Assembly: GCA_949289305.1 (NCBI GenBank)
Contig: CASENB010000016.1
Span: forward strand, 62,001-126,000
Direction: 5' to 3'
Origin: an uncultured Spirochaetales bacterium
Lineage (GTDB): Bacteria; Spirochaetota; Spirochaetia; Sphaerochaetales; Sphaerochaetaceae
Length of the DNA: 64,000 bases
The translations under genes were made by a program, and so were the position numbers. Positions within the stretch are counted from its first letter, which is position 1, and each line of letters opens with the position of its first letter. Under the pieces are notes generated by a model. The model saw nothing but the letters and a program-made list of their open reading frames with translations, was not told the DNA's origin and ran no database searches. Below, one piece after another: positions 34,748 to 43,045 of the stretch.

Positions 34748-36987
34748 TGGGAAGAAAAGCAAGCGATAATATTAAAATTTACAAGAACAAAGACGGTGCG
34801 ACTATAAGCACCGTGAACAGAAAAGTCATCGAAAAAGACGGACTGTATTTTAAGGATCTTGATGGAAGCGGAGAGTTCAAAGCCTTTGACGACTGGAGGC
34901 TAAGTCCTGAAGAAAGAGCAAAAGAGTTCGTCAAGATTTTGACGACGAAAGAGAAGATTGCACAGCTCTTCATATCAGATTGGCGCGTTGGAAAATACTT
35001 GCAGGGGTTCAAAGACCATAAGGGATCACTCGATGAATCGGGATGCCTTGATGAGGCAGAGTTCACAGGCAAGACGATTTTCGGAATTCAGAAGCTTCCA
35101 GGAACAAGCACGCTCTTAAAAGAGTGGTTTAACCGCCATTTGATTATCAGGGCTAATCCAAGCGTCGAAGATCTTACGGACTGGCTGAACCAGCTTAATA
35201 GCGTTGCCGAGGAGTGCGATCATTTTATTCCTGTCTTAGTTGCCTCAAATTCAAGAAACGAGAACGGCGAGATCGTGTTTGGAATGAATGATGCAGGCGG
35301 AGTTTTTGCAACATATCCTGGAACGCTCGGAATTGCCGCGGCTATTCTCGGAACAGACATATCCATTGCGGATAACTTTGCAAACGCAATAAAAAAGGAA
35401 TGGAACGCATGCGGGCTTAGAAAGGGCTATATGTATATGGCCGATGTCGTAACCGATCCTCGATGGCAAAGAACATATGGCACCTTTGGCGAAGATACCG
35501 AACTCATTAAAGAAATCTTTACGCATATAATACCGCGCATTCAGGGAAGCAAAGATGGCGTTACTTCAGACGGCGTTGCAATGACTGTAAAGCATTTTCC
35601 TGGCGGAGGAGCTAGAGAAAACGGTTTTGATCCTCACTATAAGATGGGACAGTGGAACGTCTATCAGACAGAGGGTTCGCTAGAGAAATATCATATCCCT
35701 GCATTCCAAGTGGCAGTAGATTTAAATGCTTCATCAATAATGCCGTATTATGCTAAGCCTGCAAAAGAAAAGAGTGCGAAACAGAGCGATCTTTACGGAA
35801 ATGAAATGGAGATGCAGCCGTTTGGATTTGCATATAACAAGCCATTCATTCAGACTTTATTAAGAGATCAGATGGGCTTTAAAGGGTATATCAACTCCGA
35901 TACCGGAATTGCTCATAATATGAGCTGGGGGGTTGAGATGCTAGACGTTGCTGAGAGAATCGGCTTTGCCGTAACGCACGCTGGCGTGGATATCATCTCA
36001 GGACTCTTTGACAACGAAGAAGGGATGGAAGCTTATAACAGGTCGAAAAACAGTTACTATGATGAGCATGAAATCCCTGAAGGCTTTACAAAAGAGATGC
36101 TGACTTTAAACGACGAATCGATCAATAGGGCTGTAACAAGAACTCTTACAGAGATGTTTGCACTTGGAATGTTCGACGATACGTTCCGTCTTGTAGAGGA
36201 GGCGAAGGCGAAAGTAGCAGAGACTTCTGATTGGGATAACGCAATGCTATGCCACAAAAAGAGCGTTGTGCTTTTAAAAAACGATGGAACTCTTCCATTG
36301 ACCAAAGAAAAGCTTGAAAAAAAGAGCGTTTATGCCGAGTGTTTTAATAAAAGCGCTGAAGCAGCTCTAAAAGCAACAGAAAGCCTTAGATCTGCACTAA
36401 AGGATGAAGTTAATTTAACTGACGATTACAGCAAGGCAGACTATGCGATCCTTCTTTTAACGCCGTCTTCAGGCGAATACTTCAACGCGACTCCTGGCTA
36501 TTTGGAGCTTGAGCTATGCGATGGGAAAAAAGTGCCTAACGTGGATGAAGAGGGAAGGCCGCTAGAGGAGACTCACGAAGAGACGACTCTTAAAAACGTT
36601 TCTAAAATTAAAGAGATATCAGAAGCGGTGAGAAAGAACGGTGGAAAGGTTATTGCGAACCTCAATATTACACTTGCTTGGGAAGTAGGGCCTGTTGAAC
36701 CGTATGTGGATGCGCTTACATGCGGCTTTGACACTTATGTATCAGCAACGATGGATGTAATATTCGGGCGCTTCAATCCTGTTGGAAAACTTCCTCTTAC
36801 TCTTCCTAGAAACGACGAAGTATTGAAAGTTGATAAAAACGGCGTATGTATCTCTCCAAATGATGTTCCTGGCTACGACAAAGATAAGTACATGCCAAAT
36901 TCTTTAAAAGATGAGAGCGGCAAGGCATATGCTTACCGCGACAGCGCAGGCAACTATTACGAGCTTAAATTCGGCCTTAGTTATTAA
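34747..36987 (+). CDS. GH3 family beta-glycosidase
   Basis: Family 3 enzymes cleave beta-glucosides or beta-xylosides from the non-reducing end. The 746-residue cytoplasmic product (no signal peptide) has the TIM-like domain with MTVKHFPGGG (about 278-287) and the nucleophile Asp in GYINSDTGI (about 378-386), and the C-terminal alpha/beta sandwich (about 480-720) starting CHKKSVVLLKNDGTLPL. A fibronectin-III-like third domain is not evident. The start overlaps the symporter stop, so substrates probably enter intact by that transporter. Whether it prefers glucose or xylose cannot be told by eye. Confidence 0.9.
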   Translation: MGRKASDNIKIYKNKDGATISTVNRKVIEKDGLYFKDLDGSGEFKAFDDWRLSPEERAKEFVKILTTKEKIAQLFISDWRVGKYLQGFKDHKGSLDESGCLDEAEFTGKTIFGIQKLPGTSTLLKEWFNRHLIIRANPSVEDLTDWLNQLNSVAEECDHFIPVLVASNSRNENGEIVFGMNDAGGVFATYPGTLGIAAAILGTDISIADNFANAIKKEWNACGLRKGYMYMADVVTDPRWQRTYGTFGEDTELIKEIFTHIIPRIQGSKDGVTSDGVAMTVKHFPGGGARENGFDPHYKMGQWNVYQTEGSLEKYHIPAFQVAVDLNASSIMPYYAKPAKEKSAKQSDLYGNEMEMQPFGFAYNKPFIQTLLRDQMGFKGYINSDTGIAHNMSWGVEMLDVAERIGFAVTHAGVDIISGLFDNEEGMEAYNRSKNSYYDEHEIPEGFTKEMLTLNDESINRAVTRTLTEMFALGMFDDTFRLVEEAKAKVAETSDWDNAMLCHKKSVVLLKNDGTLPLTKEKLEKKSVYAECFNKSAEAALKATESLRSALKDEVNLTDDYSKADYAILLLTPSSGEYFNATPGYLELELCDGKKVPNVDEEGRPLEETHEETTLKNVSKIKEISEAVRKNGGKVIANLNITLAWEVGPVEPYVDALTCGFDTYVSATMDVIFGRFNPVGKLPLTLPRNDEVLKVDKNGVCISPNDVPGYDKDKYMPNSLKDESGKAYAYRDSAGNYYELKFGLSY

Positions 36988-37002
36988 ACAAAATCATCGA
37001 TT

Positions 37003-37036
37003 GCCACAGTAAAATTTATCGCTGTGGCTTTTTTTT
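37003..37036 (+). terminator. Terminator after the GH3 gene
   Basis: GCCACAG (37003-37009) pairs with CTGTGGC (37022-37028) around a 12 nt loop, followed by eight T. Confidence 0.9.
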
Positions 37037-37083
37037 ATTCTTTCTTCATTATATGATTAGTTATTAATCAGTTTGGAGGACCG

Positions 37084-37704
37084 ATGAGCAATAAGGAATT
37101 CATCACATGCGACATGATCAGAGATGCCGCATTAAAGCTTGTTTATAAGATGCACAAGGAAGACGGTTTCGTTCCTGATATCATATATGATTCACTTCGC
37201 GGTGGCGCATATATGGCGAACGTTATGAGCGAGTATTACAAGCTTATAGCAATGAAAGAGAAAAAGACTCCGGTGTTTTATGCCGCTGTTGTTGCAAGAA
37301 GTTATGGCGATGTAAAAGAGCATTCAAACCATGTTGATATCGACGGATGGACTGTAAGCCCCAGTAAGCTTAAAAAGGATATGAAGGTTCTTATTGTCGA
37401 TGACATCTTCGATACGGGAATGACCGTTAACGAGCTTGTAAATACAGTGATGAATGCGGGCATAAAAAGGGAAAACATTAAGGTTGCTGTTTATGATTAC
37501 AAAGTAAAGCTCTATGATAAAGGCCCATCTCTTCCTGTACAGCCAGACTACTGGTGCAGGAAGCACGTACTAGAAAAAGAAAGTGACTCAAGATGGATTC
37601 ATTATACATGCCATGAGTTTATAGGGTTAACGCATGATGAAATAGATGAAGTCTTCACGGATCCTGAAGCAAGATCAATATTGCATGAAATATTAGAAAA
37701 TTAG
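37084..37704 (+). CDS. Phosphoribosyltransferase family protein
   Basis: The 206-residue product has the PRPP-binding signature VLIVDDIFDTGMTVNEL (about 100-116), the N-terminal strand DIIYDSLRGGAYMA with the PP-loop, and a hood region ending in YWCRKHVLEKESDSRWIHYTCHEF. This layout fits hypoxanthine/xanthine-type purine salvage enzymes, though the base recognised is not certain. The GGAGG ribosome site is 37075-37079 and the start ATG 37084. A hairpin follows the stop. Confidence 0.85.
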   Translation: MSNKEFITCDMIRDAALKLVYKMHKEDGFVPDIIYDSLRGGAYMANVMSEYYKLIAMKEKKTPVFYAAVVARSYGDVKEHSNHVDIDGWTVSPSKLKKDMKVLIVDDIFDTGMTVNELVNTVMNAGIKRENIKVAVYDYKVKLYDKGPSLPVQPDYWCRKHVLEKESDSRWIHYTCHEFIGLTHDEIDEVFTDPEARSILHEILEN

Positions 37705-37715
37705 ACAAAGCAAAA

Positions 37716-37736
37716 GGCCTCGTAAAATACGAGGCC
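37716..37736. terminator. Shared hairpin between convergent genes
   Basis: GGCCTCGTA (37716-37724) pairs with TACGAGGCC (37728-37736) around a 3 nt loop. The T-rich tail (TTTTGCTTTG) is on the minus strand, so it is stronger for the lipoprotein/OMP transcript; on the plus strand only CTGATTTG follows. Confidence 0.75.
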
Positions 37737-37759
37737 CTGATTTGTATATATAAAATCAA

Positions 37760-38962
37760 TTAAGTGAAGTTAGTCCTTATAACTCCAGCTTCTTCTGTAA
37801 TAACGTAAAAGCCCTCTTTATAATATTTAAATCCAACAATATCTTCGTCATTGACATCGCTTGTAGATCCGACTGTGATATTATTTCTATCATTATTTAC
37901 AATTAAGACTTCTGGGCCATACTTATATGCAACATAAAGATTATTGTCCACGTAAGTCGCATATGCAACTCTTCTATTATCCATCGGGAATGATCCATAG
38001 TCAGGTCTACTGCTGTCCCAATCTGCACCTGCAGCTTTCGTATATATATTCCCACTGTTGTCTACTAAAACATAACCCCTTAGTTCTGGATTATCAGCAA
38101 AAGGAGAACTATATAATGCTCCATAGAAAGCAAGTATTTCGTTATCAGGACAGTTGTCATCTCCATTCATACCCGAATTAATATTATCATGATTTCTGAT
38201 ATCAAAGACCTTATAATAGCTTTCATTATTATCTAAATAAGCAATGTAGCCATCACCTATGATATAAGGCGCAACATCAGTGTTGGAACTGGCTGTAACT
38301 TTTTTTACGATTGCAAGTTCAAATTGATAAATTCCTTGTTCTGTAATTGTTAAAGAGAAATTTTTTTTAGATTGAATAGATTGACTATCTAAAAATCTAT
38401 AGAAATTTATAGACCTTTGTTCATTTGCAACATTATTGGTTTCTTCTCTTTCTTGGAATGTGTAAGCTGTTATTTTATTATTAGGATCTTGATTAGCTAC
38501 AGAATAAACTGTGGTGATATGAATTTGTTTTGCATTTGTTGAACTTGCATCATCTTCTGGGACATAGAACTCTGCATCAAAAGGTCCATCTACATCTACA
38601 GTGTCTCCATTATTTACTGTTACTTTCACGGCTTTCATAGCCGCATCCTGATCTTTGTTCTGCTCGTAATAAAGAACATAAGTATCAGTTGATCCGTTTG
38701 GATTAATTACAAACAATGGTCTTGCAATAGGTCCTACAATAACCTGATCGCTATTTGTTTCAAGGTTATATGCTGTGATTCCTTTATCTGTTCCAAGAAT
38801 GATATGATGATCCCCTAAATCGCCGACATATGTGTTTATTCTGTAGTCTGTTGAAGGAACAGCATGAAGCATATCATATAGAATGGACCTGTTTGAGTCC
38901 GGATTGCATGATGTAAAAAGTAATAAGACAATTGTGAATATGATTAATATAGTTCTTTTCAT
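37760..38962 (-). CDS. Putative lipoprotein, unknown function
   Basis: The 400-residue product begins with a lipoprotein signal peptide: MKRTILIIFTIVLLLFTSC, with Cys 19 as the lipidation site (spirochete lipoboxes allow residues such as Thr-Ser before Cys). The rest is rich in Asp, Asn and Tyr with repeated short strands (GDHHIILGTDKGITAYNLET, DGYIAYLDNNESYYKVFDI), suggesting a beta-propeller-like fold. I know no family. It lies 12 nt after an outer-membrane barrel gene and shares its promoter, so a surface or periplasmic partner role is plausible but unproven. Confidence 0.8.
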   Translation of the reverse strand: MKRTILIIFTIVLLLFTSCNPDSNRSILYDMLHAVPSTDYRINTYVGDLGDHHIILGTDKGITAYNLETNSDQVIVGPIARPLFVINPNGSTDTYVLYYEQNKDQDAAMKAVKVTVNNGDTVDVDGPFDAEFYVPEDDASSTNAKQIHITTVYSVANQDPNNKITAYTFQEREETNNVANEQRSINFYRFLDSQSIQSKKNFSLTITEQGIYQFELAIVKKVTASSNTDVAPYIIGDGYIAYLDNNESYYKVFDIRNHDNINSGMNGDDNCPDNEILAFYGALYSSPFADNPELRGYVLVDNSGNIYTKAAGADWDSSRPDYGSFPMDNRRVAYATYVDNNLYVAYKYGPEVLIVNNDRNNITVGSTSDVNDEDIVGFKYYKEGFYVITEEAGVIRTNFT

Positions 38963-38974
38963 TTCTTGTTCCTC

Positions 38975-39586
38975 TTAGTGTCTGTATGCAACGCTTATTG
39001 AAATAGGGGAATAGGCTTTTATGCCGCTATACTGGCTTCGTCCTTCTGTAAAATAGATTTCAGGTATGAAGTTAAATCCACCAAGGACTCCAAGCCCCCA
39101 TTCATCGTTAAAATAGAACATCATTCCAATTTCAATTTTTGCAGAGAAACTCAATTTTGAACTGTCTTGGAAACTTAAGTAGTTAAGGCCAACGCCAAGT
39201 GAAATTGGGATTTCGAAGAAACCATTTTGAAAAGGGTATGCAGATACTTTAAACAGGATAGGAACAGACGATCCTATATTGTTTCCGCCTGCATAATTGA
39301 ATTGATAGCCAAGTTCTCCTCCTAAAGCCCAATACGGGTTTACGAATACCTGATATGCAATAGATCCTTGTCCTCCGACAAATTCGTTCATGTTTTGAAG
39401 ATTTCCAGGTTCATTTTGTCCAGGTCCCCAATAGACGCCATCGTCCTCTGCGTTATAAGTGAAAAAAGGAATAGCGGCTCCAACATTTATAGTAAACATC
39501 TGACTTCCTGTATCATAATATGGTGCGGCCATAGCTGAAGAAAGTACAGAAAAACAAATAATTAAAACTAATGCTAATTTCTTCAT
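38975..39586 (-). CDS. Small outer-membrane beta-barrel protein
   Basis: The 203-residue product has a signal peptide (about 1-20, cut after AMA) and alternating strands that would make an eight-stranded barrel (FTINVGAAIPFFTY, GSIAYQVFVNPYWALGGEL, IPISLGVGLNYLSF, KLSFSAKIEIGMMFYF), ending ISISVAYRH, with the C-terminal strand aromatic residue one position off the usual final Phe. It resembles the OmpW/TP0733-like small barrels of spirochetes. AAGGAG precedes ATG 39586, and a good promoter lies at 39603-39631 on the minus strand. It is followed directly by a lipoprotein gene. Confidence 0.75.
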   Translation of the reverse strand: MKKLALVLIICFSVLSSAMAAPYYDTGSQMFTINVGAAIPFFTYNAEDDGVYWGPGQNEPGNLQNMNEFVGGQGSIAYQVFVNPYWALGGELGYQFNYAGGNNIGSSVPILFKVSAYPFQNGFFEIPISLGVGLNYLSFQDSSKLSFSAKIEIGMMFYFNDEWGLGVLGGFNFIPEIYFTEGRSQYSGIKAYSPISISVAYRH

Positions 39587-39602
39587 TTGAACTCCTTATG
39601 AA

Positions 39603-39631
39603 AGTCTACAGTAAAATCCAATCATAATCAA
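39603..39631 (-). promoter_or_regulatory. Promoter of the OMP-lipoprotein pair
   Basis: On the minus strand TTGATT (39631-39626), 17 nt, TAGACT (39608-39603). It is back-to-back with the folD promoter; the two -35 boxes are 5 nt apart. Confidence 0.6.
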
Positions 39632-39636
39632 ATGCA

Positions 39637-39665
39637 TTGAGAAAAAACTGCAAATAGGGTAAAAG
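39637..39665 (+). promoter_or_regulatory. folD promoter abutting the start codon
   Basis: TTGAGA (39637-39642), 17 nt, TAAAAG (39660-39665), ending 8 nt before ATG 39674. No ribosome site lies between. Confidence 0.5.
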
Positions 39666-39673
39666 TTTTACTT

Positions 39674-40549
39674 ATGGTCAGACTTGCTTGTAAAAAAGTT
39701 CAGAAAAAAGTTGAAGAAGAATTAAAGGCTAAAACCGATCTGCTTATATCTAAAGGAAATAGGGCGCCATCTCTTGCTGTGATAATGGTTGGAGATAATG
39801 GTGCGAGCCGTACATATGTCAAAAATAAAGAGGATGCATGCACACGCCTTGGTTTTATGCATTTTGATTATAGATTTAGTGAAGATGTAAGAGAAGATGA
39901 GTTATTAAACTTGATTGACGAATTAAATAAAAGAAATGATGTTGATGGAATCCTTGTGCAGCTTCCTCTTCCTAAAACTATAGATGAGAAGAAAATTATC
40001 AACCGCATTGATCCAGAAAAAGATGTTGATGGATTTTCTCCAATTAACGTAGGAAGACTTTCATTAGAAGAGGAATGCTTTATTCCTTGCACGCCAAAAG
40101 GAATACTTGAAATATTAAAGTATTATAATATCGAAACAAGAGGCAAGAAAGCTGTAGTAATCGGAAGAAGCAACATAGTTGGAAAACCTATGGCGATGCT
40201 ATTAATGCAAAAAGGAATAGATGCGACCGTTAGCGTATGCAACAGCCATACGAAAGATCTTTCAAGCTATACGAAAGATGCAGATATCATAATAGTTGCA
40301 ACTGGAAAGGTTAACACGCTATATTCGTCAATGTGTAAAAATGATGCCGTTATAATCGATGTTGGGGTAAACCGAATTGCCGACAGCACACGCGAAAAAG
40401 GATTTTATTTGAAAGGGGATGTAGATTACGATTCGTTTGCAGATACAGATTGTCAAATCACGCCTGTTCCAGGAGGGGTAGGTCTTATGACAGTAATTGA
40501 GCTGATGGAGAATACATACCTATCTTGCGTTAGGAGAAGTGGAATATGA
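39674..40549 (+). CDS. folD: Bifunctional methylene-THF dehydrogenase/cyclohydrolase
   Basis: FolD interconverts 5,10-methylene- and 10-formyl-tetrahydrofolate. The 291-residue product has the N-terminal SRTYVKNKEDACTRLG (catalytic Tyr and Lys), GILVQLPLPK, the nucleotide loop VIGRSNIVGKPMAMLL (about 158-173) and the C-terminal TPVPGGVGLMTV. Length and motifs are normal. It appears to be read from a leaderless message. It overlaps miaB by 4 nt. Confidence 0.95.
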   Translation: MVRLACKKVQKKVEEELKAKTDLLISKGNRAPSLAVIMVGDNGASRTYVKNKEDACTRLGFMHFDYRFSEDVREDELLNLIDELNKRNDVDGILVQLPLPKTIDEKKIINRIDPEKDVDGFSPINVGRLSLEEECFIPCTPKGILEILKYYNIETRGKKAVVIGRSNIVGKPMAMLLMQKGIDATVSVCNSHTKDLSSYTKDADIIIVATGKVNTLYSSMCKNDAVIIDVGVNRIADSTREKGFYLKGDVDYDSFADTDCQITPVPGGVGLMTVIELMENTYLSCVRRSGI

Positions 40550-41841
40550 AATATATAATTGAGACATACGGCTGTCAGCTTAATACGGCAGAGAGCCATG
40601 CAATAGAGATGCTTTTAAATGGACAGGGACTTGAAAAGACCAATGATGCTTCTCTATCAGATGTCGTAATTTTAAATACCTGTTCAGTAAGAAAGACTGC
40701 GGAAAATAGAATTTGGGGACGCCTTGGTTATTACTCGACAGTTAAGAAAAAGAATAAGAATTTTAAGATAATCGTTACTGGCTGCATGGCTGAAAGACTT
40801 AAAGACGATCTTAAAAAAGACGCTCCATATGTCGATGCCGTAATTGGCACGAATGAAAAGAATGAAATTGCCGATTTCATTCTGTCAAACGAGATCAAGA
40901 AGAACGACAGTTACAGTTTCCTAACCTCATATTACGAGGAAGGATCTTATTCCTCATATGTACCAATTATGAACGGATGCAACAACTTCTGCTCTTACTG
41001 CATCGTTCCATATGTTAGAGGTAGGGAAGTCAGCAGAAGTGTTGAGTCTATCATAGATGAGATAAAGTTCTTAGAAGAAAAAGGCGTTAAGGAGATTACG
41101 CTTTTAGGTCAGAACGTAAACAGCTATAAGGCTGAATACGAAGGAAATAATGTTGACTTTCCAACACTCCTTGAGAGTATCTATCCATATTTAAATTCAA
41201 TAGAATTCGTTCGTTTTGAATCCCCCCATCCTAAAGATTTTTCAGATCATCTAATCAATGTAATTGCAACACATGATAAGATCTGCTCCCATATACATCT
41301 TCCTATGCAGTCTGGTTCAAGCAGGATATTAAAACTGATGAACAGAAAGACGACAAGAGAAGACTTTATCGCACTTGTTGATAAAATGAGATCCAAAATA
41401 AAAGGTCTAACATTCTCAACCGATGTGATGGTAGGTTTTCCAACCGAAACTGAAGAAGAGTATGAAGAAACTCTTTCAATGATGGAGATTATGAACTGCA
41501 CGGATGCCTTCATGTACTATTATAATCCTAGAGAAGGAACTGTTAGTGCAAAGATGGACGGCCAGATTGAAGAGAGTGAAAAGATAAGGAGGCTTGAACG
41601 CCTTATTGCAGAGCAGCTTGAAAGGGCAAAAAAATATAAAGAGAGCATACTTCCTTTCAAGACGAAAGTTCTTGTTAAAAGCGAAACAAGAGATGACAAG
41701 TCACGCCTCCTTGGATATGACGAGCACAATTACATGGTCTCCTTTAAGCCTAAGAAAGACCACAAGAAAGGGGATTTTGTAAGCGTTTACGTAACAGAAC
41801 TCAATGGAAATACGTTCAGAGGAGAAGAGACTGATGTATGA
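40546..41841 (+). CDS. miaB: tRNA methylthiotransferase MiaB
   Basis: MiaB adds the 2-methylthio group to i6A37 of tRNAs reading UNN codons. The 431-residue product has the N-terminal UPF0004 domain with three cluster Cys (GCQLN, NTCSVRK, VTGCMAERL), the radical SAM motif CNNFCSYCIVPYVRG (about 145-159), LLGQNVNSYK, and a C-terminal TRAM domain (about 365-425). The family-specific signature NGCNNFCSYC and length favour MiaB over MtaB or RimO. It lies between folD and the sirtuin, with overlaps on both sides. Confidence 0.93.
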   Translation: MKYIIETYGCQLNTAESHAIEMLLNGQGLEKTNDASLSDVVILNTCSVRKTAENRIWGRLGYYSTVKKKNKNFKIIVTGCMAERLKDDLKKDAPYVDAVIGTNEKNEIADFILSNEIKKNDSYSFLTSYYEEGSYSSYVPIMNGCNNFCSYCIVPYVRGREVSRSVESIIDEIKFLEEKGVKEITLLGQNVNSYKAEYEGNNVDFPTLLESIYPYLNSIEFVRFESPHPKDFSDHLINVIATHDKICSHIHLPMQSGSSRILKLMNRKTTREDFIALVDKMRSKIKGLTFSTDVMVGFPTETEEEYEETLSMMEIMNCTDAFMYYYNPREGTVSAKMDGQIEESEKIRRLERLIAEQLERAKKYKESILPFKTKVLVKSETRDDKSRLLGYDEHNYMVSFKPKKDHKKGDFVSVYVTELNGNTFRGEETDV

Positions 41842-42583
41842 GGAATTCTTTGATTTGTTTAAAAAATGCAAAAGACAGGTAGTCTTGACCGGCGCTGGCG
41901 TCTCAACCCTATCTGGAATAAAGGATTTCAGAAGTTCTGACGGCCTTTATAATAAGGAATTTGGTCATATGAGGGTAGAAGACATCCTTGATATCGACTT
42001 CTTTAAAGCGCATCCGGATGTATTTTATTCATGGGCGAAAGACAATTGGTATAACATCGATGAGGCAAGGCCGAATATAATCCATGAAAGTCTAAAAGAG
42101 GCAGAAGAGAAGGGCTATATAAGCGAAGGAATATTTACTCAGAACATAGATTTCCTTCATGAAAGAGCCGGAAGCAAGAGGGTATATCCTCTTCATGGAA
42201 CGCTTCAAAGAGGATACTGCATGAACTGCCATAGCTATCATGAATATGATGAGATATCAAAAATAGTCCATGAAGATAAAGTTCCTCTCTGCAGCTGTGG
42301 AGGCGTGATAAAACCGGATATCGTATTTTATGGCGAGCCACTTGACAGCAGCATACTCTCAAGGGCAGAAAGTGCTTTTACAAATGCAGATCTTGCTATT
42401 GTTCTTGGTACGTCTTTAGTTGTAAATCCTGCTGCAACTCTTCCTTTTTTAAGCGCAAGAAAGGGTAAGAAAATCGTAATTGTTAACCGAGATGATACTT
42501 ACTTAGATAATTATGCAACTCTGCGCTATAGGGATCTGAAATCTTTCTTTGAAGCTTTCAGTGCATTCATCAATTCGATCTAA
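41834..42583 (+). CDS. Sir2-family NAD-dependent protein deacylase
   Basis: Sirtuins remove acyl groups from lysine using NAD. The 249-residue product has GAGVSTLSGIKDFRSSDG (about 20-37), TQNIDFLHERAG, the catalytic His in PLHGTLQ, a zinc ribbon with CMNC and CSC and VLGTSLVVNPAATLP. The usual GAGxSxxSGIPDFR reads GAGVSTLSGIKDFR (Pro to Lys). ATG 41834 has GGAG 9 nt upstream and overlaps miaB by 8 nt; a longer frame from 41804 lacks a ribosome site. Confidence 0.92.
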   Translation: MYEEFFDLFKKCKRQVVLTGAGVSTLSGIKDFRSSDGLYNKEFGHMRVEDILDIDFFKAHPDVFYSWAKDNWYNIDEARPNIIHESLKEAEEKGYISEGIFTQNIDFLHERAGSKRVYPLHGTLQRGYCMNCHSYHEYDEISKIVHEDKVPLCSCGGVIKPDIVFYGEPLDSSILSRAESAFTNADLAIVLGTSLVVNPAATLPFLSARKGKKIVIVNRDDTYLDNYATLRYRDLKSFFEAFSAFINSI

Positions 42584-42601
42584 AATAATAAATTAGATCA
42601 C

Positions 42602-42630
42602 TTGACGAATGAAATAACATAAATTATATT
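42602..42630 (+). promoter_or_regulatory. ssrA promoter
   Basis: TTGACG (42602-42607), 17 nt, TATATT (42625-42630), about 14 nt before the mature tmRNA 5' end. This is one of the strongest consensus promoters in the window. Confidence 0.8.
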
Positions 42631-42644
42631 ATTTATGCCAAAGC

Positions 42645-43007
42645 GGGGGTGTTTTGGTTTCGACTTGCTTTACCAGGTCGGAGACTGCGGGCCAAGAGCT
42701 GACTTGTAAAACCGGCACAAAAAAATAACTGCAAAGAAAGAAGACGACAACGTCGAAACACTTGCATTTGCTGCTTAATTAAACCGCAGCATGGCTTTTC
42801 CAAACGATGCTCTGAGGTTGGATGAGGTCAACATAAAACAGGGCTTGTTTCCTAGCATGGGCTCGGCTGGGAAAGACGCTTAGAGTTCTACTTCAAGAGA
42901 ACGCTTGTAATGCGGCCGAATCTTGAGGGAAATTAGATGCATTACTAGGCCTCGTAGACGTTTTCGGATGGACTGTTAGGACGGGAGTTCGAGTCTCCCC
43001 ACCTCCA
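42645..43007 (+). ncRNA. ssrA: Transfer-messenger RNA (tmRNA)
   Basis: tmRNA rescues stalled ribosomes with SmpB. The 5' GGGGGTG (42645-42651) pairs with CACCTCC (43000-43006) as a tRNA-like acceptor stem, the T-arm GGGAGTTCGAGTCTCCC is intact, and the T-loop is TTCGAGT. The CCA end is not encoded (the genome reads CCAAAT). The tag reading frame is GCA at 42732 to TAA at 42777: AKKEDDNVETLAFAA. This ends in the hydrophobic Ala-Ala that proteases recognise, although LAFAA differs from the usual LAA/ALAA. The partner gene smpB lies 2.7 kb away on the other strand. Confidence 0.95.
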
Positions 43008-43010
43008 AAT

Positions 43011-43044
43011 GCCGTTCAGTTTGATTCTGAACGGTAATTTTTTT
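43011..43044 (+). terminator. ssrA terminator
   Basis: CCGTTCAG (43012-43019) pairs with CTGAACGG (43027-43034) around 7 nt, plus a G-T pair outside; seven T follow at 43038-43044. It sits just after the last base of the tmRNA. Confidence 0.9.
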
Positions 43045-43045
43045 A

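Noticed and set aside
42985-43007. Integration site (att) at the ssrA 3' end for the neighbouring island
   Set aside because: I looked for a second copy of GGGAGTTCGAGTCTCCCC downstream as far as smpB and did not see one, and there is no integrase gene.
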